Positions 53,642 to 63,179 of a DNA stretch of 64,000 nt are shown one piece after another; position 1 is the stretch's first letter, and the number at the start of each line of letters is the position of its first letter. The translations under genes were made by a program, and so were the position numbers. The notes beneath the pieces are model-generated. The model made no database searches. It saw only the letters and a list, made by a program, of their open reading frames with translations, and was not told the DNA's origin. Source of the stretch: Deinococcus psychrotolerans (GTDB lineage Bacteria; Deinococcota; Deinococci; Deinococcales; Deinococcaceae); the NCBI RefSeq assembly GCF_003860465.1, contig NZ_CP034184.1, positions 1-64,000 of the forward strand, in the 5' to 3' direction.

Positions 53642-53929
53642 ATGGGAAAACAGCGAAAGAAGTGGCCGACCGATACCAAAGAGCAGATCGTGCTGTCTGT
53701 GCTCGGCGGCCAGCTCAATGTGGCAGAGGCGGCCCGGCAGCATGGTGTCAATGAAAGCCTGATTCACACCTGGAAAGCTCAATTCTTGGAAGCAGGTCGT
53801 GGCCGCTTGGCTGGGGACCACACGGATGACCGTCACGGTGAACTGGAACGCGAGAATGAACGCCTGAAGGTGCTGGTGGGCGAGAAGGAATTGGCGCTGC
53901 ACATCGCAAAAAAAGCACGGGGTCTTTGA
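53642..53929 (+). CDS. IS3-type transposase OrfA
   Basis: 95 aa with helix-turn-helix EQIVLSVLGGQLNVAEAARQ HGVNESLIHTWK and a C-terminal coiled coil (ELERENERLKVLVGEKELAL). ATG follows GGAGGGAAATT. Overlaps OrfB by 4 bp. Confidence 0.88.
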   Translation: MGKQRKKWPTDTKEQIVLSVLGGQLNVAEAARQHGVNESLIHTWKAQFLEAGRGRLAGDHTDDRHGELERENERLKVLVGEKELALHIAKKARGL

Positions 53930-54813
53930 GTCCGGCTGAGCTTCTCGTGATCTACGAAGAGCTGCTCAGAGACCAACCACAGCTAAGTCTGGCCCGCTTC
54001 GCGTGCGAAGCGGGTGTTCCTGCCTGGACGCTGCGGGATGCTCGCCAGCAGATTCTCCGTCAGCAGGAACGCGACATCGAGCAGCAGCGCGTCCTCGAAC
54101 AGGTGCGTACAGTGGCACTCGCTCACCCGACCTACGGTTATCGGCGGGTTCATCAGGTGCTGCGCTCGGCGGCCAGCGAGCTTTCAACGTTCAGTCTGCT
54201 CGGTCAGCACACGGTGCGCTTGGCGCTGGGTGCCCTGAACCTCAATCCACCACTGCCCCGAAAAAGTCGAAAAAAAGCTGTTCCAGCCGCACACGAGACG
54301 CTGTGGCCAGCGGGCCGCCGGATCCAGATGGACGCCACACGCTTCACCCTCGCGGATGGCGTGTGTTGGGCGTATCTGGTGTTCGACGTCGACACCCGCA
54401 CCGTCCTGCACATTCACGTGATTCGGAGTCTCTCCGCCCTGAGCGCGGTGACCGCACTCAGGGCGGGTATCGCAACGCTCCGTGCTCAAGGCATCCACGA
54501 CGAGATCCTGATCATGACCGATGGCGGCTCGGACTTCACGTCCGGCGCTTTTCAGGATGCCTGTCAAGCCCTCGGTGGCTGGGTGCGGGCCAAGGTCTCT
54601 CAGCGGGGCGGGATGGGAATCTTAGAGCGCACCAACCGTACGCTGAAATACGAGTTCGTCTTCCGCGAGGAGTTCCGCAATATTCAGGAGTTACGGGATG
54701 GAGCCGACAGATTTTTGGGCTGGTACAACTGCATTCGACTGCACTCCGCCTTGGGCTATGCCTGTCCCTGGGCTAAGCTGCTTGAGACGGCAAAGGCTCG
54801 CAACGCCGCTTGA
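53926..54813 (+). CDS. IS3-type transposase OrfB
   Basis: 295 aa. Integrase core with DDE in RRIQMDATRFTLADGVCWAY, LIMTDGGSDFTSGAF and GGMGILERTNRTLKYEFVFR, then WYNCIRLHSALGYACP. TTG/GTG-type start at 53926 overlaps OrfA. Complete. Confidence 0.88.
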   Translation: MSPAELLVIYEELLRDQPQLSLARFACEAGVPAWTLRDARQQILRQQERDIEQQRVLEQVRTVALAHPTYGYRRVHQVLRSAASELSTFSLLGQHTVRLALGALNLNPPLPRKSRKKAVPAAHETLWPAGRRIQMDATRFTLADGVCWAYLVFDVDTRTVLHIHVIRSLSALSAVTALRAGIATLRAQGIHDEILIMTDGGSDFTSGAFQDACQALGGWVRAKVSQRGGMGILERTNRTLKYEFVFREEFRNIQELRDGADRFLGWYNCIRLHSALGYACPWAKLLETAKARNAA

Positions 54814-54837
54814 AGGATTTTCTGGAGCATTACCCTG

Positions 54838-57800
54838 CGACCAACAAGGGGACGAGGCCGCCAAACGAGCTGAGCAAGCCGCTCACGGTGCGCCCCTGCA
54901 CGCCATCCGCGAAGGCACCCTCAGCGCGGACCGGCGGTACGTCTTCACCCTCGGGGAATGGGTCGTCACGGATGATTTCGCCGCCCCCAAAGTCGCCGCT
55001 GCCGTGCAAGTCGCCCAGGCACTCCAAGCGTACTTGGAAGCCAGAGCCTTAAGCCGCCCGGAAGCCAGCAAGCGCCGCACGCACACCCTGGTGCTCGATC
55101 AGCAGTACCGCGCCCTGCACGGCGGCTACGATCGCGCCCGCTTTTCGCGTCTCATTTCCCGCTACAGCCTGTTCGCCGTGCTCCTCGCCCACCTGGACGA
55201 ACAGGGCGCGGTGCAGCTCAAGAAAGAAGCGCCCGCCCGGCTCCCGATCACGGCCCATGATCTGGCGGGGATTGCCGAGCAACTCAGTGACCTGCTGGCC
55301 CTCACCGAAGACACCCTGATGGACTACGCCGGGTGCAGCGAACACGAAGCTGCCGTGCATCTCGCCGCCCATTACGCCTTCAACGGCGAACTGTGGATAG
55401 AACCGGGTGCGTATTACGTCGGGCACGCCTTCGAGAAAGCGGAACAGGCCCACCGCCAGGCCGAGCAGGCAAGCGGGCACCGCCGTGTGGCCCTGCTGCA
55501 CCAGGCGGACTTGTTCATCAGCAAAGTCAAGCGCGTGTCCCTGAGTGATCTGCGGCTCAGCCCCCGCGACGCCATCATTCCGGACGTGGTGCTGGAACAC
55601 TGGGTCAACGATTACCTCGCCAGCCGCCAGGACGGCAAGCCCCTGTTCGCGGTACGGCGGGAGAACGGCGCGGTGCGCTTCCGGCTGCGCGGCGGGGCGG
55701 GGGAGAACGGCCTGCGGGCACGCAACCAGGTCAACGCCAACAAAGCCAGAGCGCTCGAAGCGTACCTCAACCACAAAACCGAAGTCACGCAGGTTCGCAA
55801 CGCCAAGGAACTGAGCCGCGAGCAGTACAAAGCTGAGCGGGCCCTGGCGGTGAGCGAAGCGGCCAGCACCGAAGAGCAGTTCATGTCGCACTTTGGCGCG
55901 TGGCTGATGCAAAGCGAATTCGTGCAGATCATCGAGGAGGCCTACACCCATGCGCGAGGCGCGGTGCTGCGGCCCGAAGGCAGCACCCGGCCCCTGAACC
56001 TGCCGGACTGGAAAGGCAAAGCCCCCCACCCGTTTCAGGCGATGGACGTGCGGGCGATGGCCGCCGTGGACGGCATGATCAACAATTACGACGTCGGGCT
56101 CGGCAAAACATTAACGTGCTTGCTGCTCATTGCGTACTTGAAGGCGTGCAGGAAGATCAGCCGCCCGATCATCAGTGTGCCCGCCGGACTGGTCAGCAAC
56201 TGGGCCACCAACGCCGCCGAAGCGCTGCCCGGCTGGCGGGTCGTGACCGTCGGAATGAGCGTCGCCAGAGACAAAGCTGGCAACATCCTGTACAAAACGA
56301 AACGGGACGGCTCACCAATGCTGGATGCCAGTGGCAAGCGCATTGAGCGGTGGGTGCAGGACAGCCCAGAAACCAAGCGTCAGAAGATCGCGTTGCTGAG
56401 CGCCGGGAACGTGGACCTGATCATCATGAGCCGCGAAAGTTACACCAGCATCCCGATGCTCAGAGAAACCCGTGACCGCCTGATCCGCACCGACCCGCAG
56501 TACCAGCGCAACCTGGAAACCCAGGACCGCATGGAAACGGGCCGCCCTGCCAGAGGCAAGCACGCCGAACTGGTCAAGCAACTCGGGGTGTACGGCGCGA
56601 TGATTGCCCGCACCAAAATTGCTGCGCCGGGCGAGCTGAGTTTCGAGCTGCTCGGCTGCGATTTCGTGGCAGCCGATGAGGCGCACGGTCTAAAAAATCT
56701 TTTCGCGTCACCGACGACGTTTGGTGAGACGCCACGCTTTTTGGGTGGAGGAGGGGAGAGCCAGCGTGCCCTGGACGCACTGCACAAGGGACGCTTCATC
56801 CGCGAGCGCGGTGGGTACACCTACGGCTTCACGGCCTCCTGGGTAAAGAACAGTCCGATGGAAGCGTACAGCATGATGTCCCAGGTCACCGACGCCCTGT
56901 CCGGGTACGGGCTGCCGACACAAGAAGCGCTGATGGAGCAGTACCTGCGTATTGAGCCGCAGATCGTGACCGGCATGGACGGCAGTGTGGACGTCAAGCC
57001 GTGCGTGGTGGGCTTCCGGCGACTCAAGGAACTCAAGAGCATCATCTTCGCGCACGTCATCTCCCGCACTTACGGTGACCCACAGGTGGTCATGCGGGAT
57101 GGTTCGCCGTTGCAAGTGCCCTCAGCGGTGGTGGAAGAAGTGATGATCGACATGAGCGACGAGCAGCAAGATCTCTACAAAGTGCTGCGCGAGCGTGCTC
57201 GGAACGCAGACGCCAGGGCAAAAGGGCCAAACCACCCCTTCAGTATCCTCTGGGAGATGCGGAAACTGACGGTGGACCCGATGCTCAAAAGCGTCGGAGG
57301 CCGCAACCCGAGGTTCGAGAAGATCGCCGCGCTGGCCCTGGAGAACCGTGCCCAGCGCGGCAAGGGCATCGTCTTCCTCAGCATCGGGGAGCGCGAAGGC
57401 AGCTTTGATCGCCTCAAAGCTGTTCTGGTGGCCGCCGGGTATCCCGCGCAGGAGATTGCCATCGTCAGCAGCCACACCCACAAATCCAGCGTCGAGCGCC
57501 AGGATCTGGAGGATGATTTCAACTTCGGTGACCTGACCTTGATTCTGGGGACGGACGTGCTGGGGCAGGGCTTCAACTTGCAGTACGGCACGACGCTGAC
57601 CATCAACGCGGACATGCCCTGGAATTACGAAGAGATTCGCCAGCGGGTGGGTCGGGCTGCACGGCAGGGCAATACGGCCAGCAAGGTCCGCAACGTGTAC
57701 CTGCTGATGCGCGGCAGCTTCGACAGCATCACGTACACGATCATGAGCGGCAAGAAGAGCTGGCTGGCGCAGCTCTGGCAGGACGTGGACGAACTCAGCA

Positions 57801-58723
57801 ACACCGGCGCGGACTTCAACGGCGAGGAGATGGCGCTGCTGATGAGTGACGATCCGGAGCGCACTCGCAAAGAAATCCTGGAGCGCAAGCAGGAACTCGC
57901 TGAACTGACCGGCAGGGCGGGCCTGAAACGCAAACTGGACGTGCTCAGCCGCCTGTTCATGGCCCGGCAGCACGTCCACAGCATCCGGGAGCGTGCCTGC
58001 GCCCGTGAGAAAGGTTGGACGGCCAACGATCACGCGCTCTTGAGCAAAAGCAAGGAGGTGTACGAGCGCATGGTGCAGGAGGTCAAGATGCTCGGCGAGT
58101 GGGATTTCGCGCGGCTGATCCATTACCAGGGCACCATTCACTGGGTGGGGGTGCTGCCGCTGCACCGGGGCATGCGGCTGAAGCACGACGGCGAGTGGGG
58201 CAGCATTACCGACATCAAAGACCAGGTGGTGAGCCTCCTGTTTGACGATGGGTCGGGCGCGGCATTGTCGCTGTGGGATGTCACGAAAGGCAATGACTTC
58301 CAGGTGTCTCAGGACGCCACGCAGTTCGTCGAAGCGGCGGCGTTCAGCGTGCCGACCCTGAGCATGGGCGTGTCGGTTGCGGTGCATGTGCTGGATGCCC
58401 GTCGGGTCAATCCGCTGCCCAAAGACCCCCAAGCGGTCGTGACGGTCAGCGTCCAGAACGGCGACGTGCGGCTGCACCCGGAGCCGGACAAGTACCTGGT
58501 CCGGTCACTGCTGGTCACGGGCAGCGTGGTGATGCACTTCATGGTCAAGTCGGACGGCGAGCACCTGAGTGTCATTCAAGTGGCGGTGCTGAGTGACGAC
58601 GCGGCCACGGTGGAGGCCAGCACCAAAGCCCAGCAGTCCGAAAAGTTCCGCGCACGGCTGCTGGACATCGCCGCCGTGGCCTTGGGCGCACAGGCCATCC
58701 GGGACCGGGCACACGCCGCCTGA
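54838..58723 (+). CDS. SNF2/DEAH helicase half of the IS-split methylase-helicase
   Basis: About 1295 codons after the IS. Helicase motifs: I in NNYDVGLGKTLTCLLLIAYL (nt ~56090), II ADEAHGLKN (56672), III-like YGFTASWVKN, V LGTDVLGQGFNLQYGTTL and VI RQRVGRAARQGNTASK (~57640). Before them is a ~400-residue region (Arg/Glu-rich helices) and after them a ~300-residue C-terminal part with an SH3-like KHDGEWGSITDIKDQVVSLL. It has no start codon of its own near the IS, so expression depends on the IS or internal starts. Related giants act on foreign or plasmid DNA; the exact role is unknown. Confidence 0.8.
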
Positions 58724-58799
58724 ACTGAGCTGACGGGTTGGGGGAGGGAGGGAGCGTTTCTTCCCTCACCCCGCCTATCGGCGGCGTGCAGCTTCCTGC

Positions 58800-59183
58800 A
58801 TGACACAAGTCCATGAGCTGAAGTTTCCGAATCCACCGCCTATCCAGATTCCGTCTTACGTCGAAGCAGACGTGCATCTGGAGATTAACGTGCGGCCCGG
58901 CACGCTGCTGGGCGGCCCGTTCTGTACCAGCCAGCCCAAGCCCAAAGCAGGCTGGCAACGGGTGCGGCCTGAGCAACTGGGTGAACTGCACCTGACGTAT
59001 CTGCGCCGCGCCTACCAAAAGAAGGGCGAAGCGTACCAGGAGTTGATGCGTTTGGCGCACATTCACCGTTTCAGTCGCAACCGCATCGGGCTGTTCGGAC
59101 TGGACGACGCGGTGGCCGCCAATGTGGCCCGCGCGATCAACAACATCGCCCGGAACCTGACGCCGCCGGACGAACTGAATTGA
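58800..59183 (+). CDS. hypothetical protein, 127 aa (DUF4326-like feel)
   Basis: MTQVHELKFPNPPPIQIPSY leads to LEINVRPGTLLGGPFCTSQP and GELHLTYLRRAYQKKGEAYQ, then FGLDDAVAANVARAINNIAR. A G(G/N)PF turn followed by a helical tail resembles DUF4326 but this is weak. It lies 77 bp after the helicase, on the same strand, and is followed by more small plasmid genes with tight spacing. Confidence 0.6.
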   Translation: MTQVHELKFPNPPPIQIPSYVEADVHLEINVRPGTLLGGPFCTSQPKPKAGWQRVRPEQLGELHLTYLRRAYQKKGEAYQELMRLAHIHRFSRNRIGLFGLDDAVAANVARAINNIARNLTPPDELN

Positions 59184-59194
59184 AGGAGAACGAG

Positions 59195-59326
59195 ATGGAC
59201 GACGAACGAACCGAAGAAGACCTGCATGGACAGGACTGGGACATTCACAACGACCACCAAGAAGACAACGAGGAGCCGCAAGCAGAAGACGAACTCAACG
59301 AGTTGAACATTGACGACGACGATTGA
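59195..59326 (+). CDS. small very acidic protein, 43 aa
   Basis: ATG 59195 behind AAGGAGAACGAG, TGA 59326. About half of the residues are Asp or Glu (MDDERTEEDLHGQDWDIHND ... NIDDDD). Strong ribosome site and neat spacing make it likely real. It could be a DNA mimic or a regulator of a neighbouring DNA-binding protein (speculation). Confidence 0.6.
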   Translation: MDDERTEEDLHGQDWDIHNDHQEDNEEPQAEDELNELNIDDDD

Positions 59327-59374
59327 CCGCGTCTGACAACCCTTTCTTCCGCTCTCAACCAAAGGAGAACCATC

Positions 59375-59833
59375 ATGATCCAGATTCACCTGACATCGCC
59401 CATCGGCACAGCGATCAGTGTCGCTGTCGAAAACGCTGCGAGCATCCTCCCGACCGTGCGGCAGTACGGCAAGCTCGGCTACACCAGTGGAGAGGTACCG
59501 AGCGGCGGGCATTCGCTTCCCCTGGCCAATGCGGATGACTTTGACTTTGCCCTGATTGGCGCTCACCCGTACATCAACAAAGAAGGTGAGGCGTGCATCA
59601 TGCATAGAGGCCAGAGTTACAAGCGCCGGGAGTTGGAAGCCGTCGAGAACAAGAAGATGAGCCTGCCGAAAATCGTGAAGTATTCGCGTGGCGCTCGGCC
59701 CACCGACCTCCCGCACGTGAAGGAAGGCGAGGACGGCGGCATTCAGTACGTGACGCTGCTGACCTTTCGGGGCGGAGGGAAGAAGCTGACGGCTTACGCA
59801 CTGAATGCCGTGCAGCAAAACGCCGCTGACTGA
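59375..59833 (+). CDS. hypothetical protein, 152 aa
   Basis: ATG behind AAAGGAGAACCATC. MIQIHLTSPIGTAISVAVEN, a central YINKEGEACIMHRGQSYKRR and a C-terminal GGGKKLTAYALNAVQQNA. No family recognised. Part of the small-gene run after the helicase. Confidence 0.6.
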   Translation: MIQIHLTSPIGTAISVAVENAASILPTVRQYGKLGYTSGEVPSGGHSLPLANADDFDFALIGAHPYINKEGEACIMHRGQSYKRRELEAVENKKMSLPKIVKYSRGARPTDLPHVKEGEDGGIQYVTLLTFRGGGKKLTAYALNAVQQNAAD

Positions 59834-59893
59834 CCCACACCAGACAAGAGAAGAGGCCACCTGCCTGCGCGGCGGTGGCCTGAAGGAACCCGT

Positions 59894-60101
59894 ATGCCCA
59901 AGCAGGAACACCTCTACCGTCCACCACATCAACAGCACCACGCCCCTGAGCGAAGCGCAGCAAGAGCAGTTGCGCCACGGGGTTCAGCGCCATGCTGAGG
60001 ATGGCCACTACGACCACGTCTTTATTGAGGAGATTGATCCTCGGCGTGAGGTGTTGTTCATGGCCCGCCCGGTCACGGTGCTGACAGGACAGGCCGAGTA
60101 A
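59894..60101 (+). pseudogene. small gene with a likely frame break
   Basis: ATG 59894 has a good AAGGAACCC site but its frame (MPKQEHLYRPPHQQH) ends early. The better coding part, TPLSEAQQEQLRHGVQRHAE then FIEEIDPRREVLFMARPVTV, is in the next frame and has no start near it except ATG 59805 inside the previous gene. A one-base slip near 59930 would join them into a ~68-aa protein. Confidence 0.4.
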
Positions 60102-60178
60102 GCACAGCCACCCATTTCTTAATCAAGTCTTAACGCTCGATATGAAGTCCCACCTTCCCCCCGTCCATGCTGAGAGGG

Positions 60179-60604
60179 ATGAACGGTTCCCGGCCCCTCC
60201 ACTTCAAAAAGTCCACTTCTGTGTCAATCGCGTACAGCTCAACCTCGCTGACCTACACCCAGCACAACGAGGACGGCACCTTACGCCGCGTCGCCGCGCA
60301 AGCGGACGGTCACTTCGCGGCCCGGCGGCTGCTGATCCTCACGCACCTGGCCGTCAACAGCGCGGTCGTCATCCAGCACAAACGCGACGTCATCGCTTGG
60401 CAGTTCCTCCAGCAGCCCAACACCATCCTGATCCTCACGCCTCACAACGCTGGACGCCTGAGCCTTCAGCCCGACCACGCTGAACTTGACGACGGCCTGA
60501 ATACGACGCTTGCCTTGTTCCATTGTCACCTGCGCCGCGTTCTCGGGGAAGCCATCCGGTTCTTGAATCACGAATCCACCACTGCTCAGGCGCGTCAATG
60601 CTGA
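60179..60604 (+). CDS. hypothetical protein, 141 aa
   Basis: ATG 60179 follows GAGAGGG. MNGSRPLHFKKSTSVSIAYS then DGHFAARRLLILTHLAVNSA VVIQHKRDVIAWQFLQQPNT and a C-terminal helical part. Its TGA overlaps the ATG of the next (broken) gene. The reverse strand is also open, but start signal and coupling favour this strand. No family recognised. Confidence 0.5.
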   Translation: MNGSRPLHFKKSTSVSIAYSSTSLTYTQHNEDGTLRRVAAQADGHFAARRLLILTHLAVNSAVVIQHKRDVIAWQFLQQPNTILILTPHNAGRLSLQPDHAELDDGLNTTLALFHCHLRRVLGEAIRFLNHESTTAQARQC

Positions 60605-60869
60605 AACGCTTATTCGCTCCACGTAAGGCCACCTGCCGTTCTACATTTTCTGACGTACAGCGGCTCGCACATCACGCTCCGCGACCTCACGCGCCACCTT
60701 GCTTGGATCGGGCCGCCTGCTGAGACGTTGCAGGTACCGCACCTTACGGATGGGCGGTGTGCTGGAAAGTACCTTCCTTGACGCTTCTGGGCAGCTGGAA
60801 TACACCTTGCCGAGCGACATCGTTCAGCTCGTTGGCCCCGTCGTGGGCATCGTCAGTTCCCTGTTCTGA
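60598..60869 (+). pseudogene. broken gene after the 141-aa hypothetical
   Basis: ATG 60598 overlaps the upstream TGA. MLKRLFAPRKATCRSTFSDV is followed in other frames by HITLRDLTRHLAWIGPPAET and then MGGVLESTFLDASGQLEYTL PSDIVQLVGPVVGIVSSLF to TGA 60869. At least two frame changes. Non-functional or sequence error. Confidence 0.4.
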
Positions 60870-61160
60870 AGGGCAAGGCGTTGACCTTTAACGCCAGCGA
60901 AACTAACTAACATCCCCAGATCTTTCCCGCCGATTCATTTTGTTGCCTATAGAATAACGTCATCCCGATTCACTCAGAGGCGAACCTTCTGAGCTCCGCT
61001 CCCCGACAAGGTAGGTCAGCATGTTTCTTCCACTCCACGGGCCCCAATCCGGCTTCAGACCCCGCCGTTCCCGCTCACAGCCACGCGCCTGGTTAGGGGT
61101 ACTGGCCCTCCCGCTGCTTGTTCTTCTGGCCCGTATGTACCGCTGTAAGCGAGGTCGAAG
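60870..61160. other. region upstream of topA, no gene
   Basis: Non-coding; contains AT-richer TTGTTGCCTATAGAATAACG near 60940, a possible promoter for the topA operon. A long minus-strand frame crossing into topA is a shadow. Confidence 0.35.
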
Positions 61161-63179
61161 GTGAAACTGCTGATCGTCGAGTCTCCTGCCAAGGCCAGGA
61201 AGATCCAGAGCTACCTCGGCGCAGGCTGGCAAGTCCGCGCCTGCCTCGGTCACGTCCGTGACCTGCCCACCAAAGACGACACCCTGCCCGACAAGTACAA
61301 AGACGCCCCATTTGCCAAACTCGGCATTGACGTGGACAACAACTACGCCCCGATCTACGTGGCCCGCAAGGACAAAGCCCAGACCATCCGGGATTTGCGA
61401 GACGCGGCCAAATCTGCTGACGCGGTCTACCTCGCCGCTGACCCGGACCGGGAAGGCGAGAGCATCGCTTGGCACCTGAGCGTGCTCCTGGGACTGGGCA
61501 AGGACGCTCTGCGAGTCACGTATCAAGAAATCACCGAGCGGGCCATTCGGCAGGCCGTCGCCCACCCCAGAACCATCGATTTCAACCTGGTCGCCGCTCA
61601 GGAAACCCGGCGCGTTCTCGACCGCTTGGCTGGATACGGCGTCAGTCCGCTGCTGTGGAAAGCGGTGGGCGGCCCGCAGTCGGCAGGCCGGGTCCAGTCG
61701 GCAGCCCTGATGCTGCTCTCGCAGCGTGAACAGTCGCGGCTGAGTTTCGTTCCTTCGGCCTTCTGGCGGGTGGGGGTGACGGTGAAAAGTCAACCCGCCT
61801 TCAAAGCCCAGGTCACGGCGATCAGAGGCGTAGCGCTGGCCACGGCCGCCAGTTTTACGGCTTCAGGCCAACTCAAGCCGGGTCTGAATGTCACGCAACT
61901 CGATCAAGAAAAGGCCGCGCAGTTGGTGGAGTACCTCAACCGTCAACAAGCCGTCGTCAGTGCTGTCACGCTGAGTCCAGTCGTTCGCCGTCCACCGCCG
62001 CCGCTGACGACTTCAGGACTGCAACAGGCCGCCAACGCCAAACTCAAACTTGGCGCGGCCCAGGTCACCAAACTGGCCCAGACGCTCTATGAACAAGGGC
62101 TGATCACGTATATCCGCACGGACAGTCCCCATCTCTCGGATGAAGCGATTGGGCTGGCCCGAGAAGCAGTCGCCACGCGTTTTGGGCCGTCTGCTTTACC
62201 CAAAGAGGGCCGTCAGTACGCCACCAAAAATCAGAACGCGCAGGAAGCTCACGAAGCGATTCGCCCGGCGGGAAAATTCGCACTCCCAGAACAGACTGGG
62301 CTGAGTGGTGACGAACTCGCCCTGTACCGTCTGGTGTACGAACGCACGCTGGCCTCTCAGATGCGGGACGCGGTGGGGGAGAAGACCGCCGTGACGTTGA
62401 CGGCAGGGGTGGTCACGCTGCACGCCTCCGGCGTGGTGCTGACGGAGAAAGGCTTCACGGCCTTGTATGACGATCAGGACAGCAGCGAAGAGGAACAGAC
62501 TTTACCTAAATTGCAGGTGGGCGAGCGCTTTGCCCTCAAAGACGCCAAAGCGGAAGAGAAGAAAAGCAGTGCGCCGGGACGCTTCACCGAAGGCAAATTT
62601 GTGCAAGTCATGGAGAAAGCGGGGATTGGGCGACCCAGCACGTATGGCGCGACCTTGGAGACGTTGCAAAAACGCAACTACGTGGCGCTGCGAAACCGGC
62701 AACTGCACGTCACGCCGCTCGGCTTACTGGTGGCCAGTTACCTGATGAAGCAAGTGCCGCAACTGGTCAATGCGGAATTCACGGCCCAGATGGAAGGGGA
62801 TCTGGACAAGATTGCTAGCGGACAACTCAGCCGCGTGGCGTATTTGGACACCATCTGGAAAGGCACCCTTCATCCGGCGATCCATGCGGCCAAACTCACC
62901 GCCCCGCGTTACGCCTTGCCGCAACTGAACGCGGTCTTGGAAGTACGCGGTGGCATTGCGGGGCTGGTGGTCAGTGGTCAAGGTGTAGCTTTGCCGGACA
63001 ACGTGCTGCCCGAAGACCTGACGGCGCAGACGGTCGCGGCGCTGATGAGCGGCACTTTTACCTCGCCCAAGGCTAAATCGCCTACTCCCAAACGCACCAG
63101 TGGGGCAGTCAGCAGCAAAAAACGAACGACTACTGGGCCTACAGCAACCAAGAAAAGCTCAAAACGGGCAGTGAAATGA
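61161..63179 (+). CDS. topA: plasmid type IA DNA topoisomerase I
   Basis: 672 aa. The TOPRIM domain opens with LLIVESPAKARKIQSYLG and has AADPDREGESIAWH. Active-site Tyr 317 is in GLITYIRTDS, with QEAHEAIRPAG further on and the FTEGKFVQVMEKAGIGRPST motif. The C-terminus ends with a short zinc-less domain and a Lys-rich tail (KKRTTTGPTATKKSSKRAVK), shorter than chromosomal TopA, which has zinc fingers. It relaxes negative supercoils or decatenates plasmid or transfer intermediates. GTG 61161 follows GAGGTCGAAG. Coupled by ATGA to the next gene. Confidence 0.9.
   Translation: MKLLIVESPAKARKIQSYLGAGWQVRACLGHVRDLPTKDDTLPDKYKDAPFAKLGIDVDNNYAPIYVARKDKAQTIRDLRDAAKSADAVYLAADPDREGESIAWHLSVLLGLGKDALRVTYQEITERAIRQAVAHPRTIDFNLVAAQETRRVLDRLAGYGVSPLLWKAVGGPQSAGRVQSAALMLLSQREQSRLSFVPSAFWRVGVTVKSQPAFKAQVTAIRGVALATAASFTASGQLKPGLNVTQLDQEKAAQLVEYLNRQQAVVSAVTLSPVVRRPPPPLTTSGLQQAANAKLKLGAAQVTKLAQTLYEQGLITYIRTDSPHLSDEAIGLAREAVATRFGPSALPKEGRQYATKNQNAQEAHEAIRPAGKFALPEQTGLSGDELALYRLVYERTLASQMRDAVGEKTAVTLTAGVVTLHASGVVLTEKGFTALYDDQDSSEEEQTLPKLQVGERFALKDAKAEEKKSSAPGRFTEGKFVQVMEKAGIGRPSTYGATLETLQKRNYVALRNRQLHVTPLGLLVASYLMKQVPQLVNAEFTAQMEGDLDKIASGQLSRVAYLDTIWKGTLHPAIHAAKLTAPRYALPQLNAVLEVRGGIAGLVVSGQGVALPDNVLPEDLTAQTVAALMSGTFTSPKAKSPTPKRTSGAVSSKKRTTTGPTATKKSSKRAVK

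Larger units (their letters stand above)
53571..54834 (+). mobile_element. IS3-type insertion in the methylase-helicase gene
   Basis: 1264 bp. Terminal repeats start GGTAATGCTCCAG (left) with the complement CTGGAGCATTACC at the right and continue into AAATCCTTC. CTG at 53568-53570 and 54835-54837 is the 3-bp target duplication. The insertion looks recent since the host frame is otherwise intact. Confidence 0.9.

Noticed and set aside
52306..53751. 481-codon minus-strand ORF opposite the methyltransferase
   Set aside because: Shadow frame; the plus strand has the SAM and NPPY motifs and the IS crosses it.
60960..61793. 277-codon minus-strand ORF across the topA start
   Set aside because: Overlaps the conserved TOPRIM coding region antisense and has no ribosome site.
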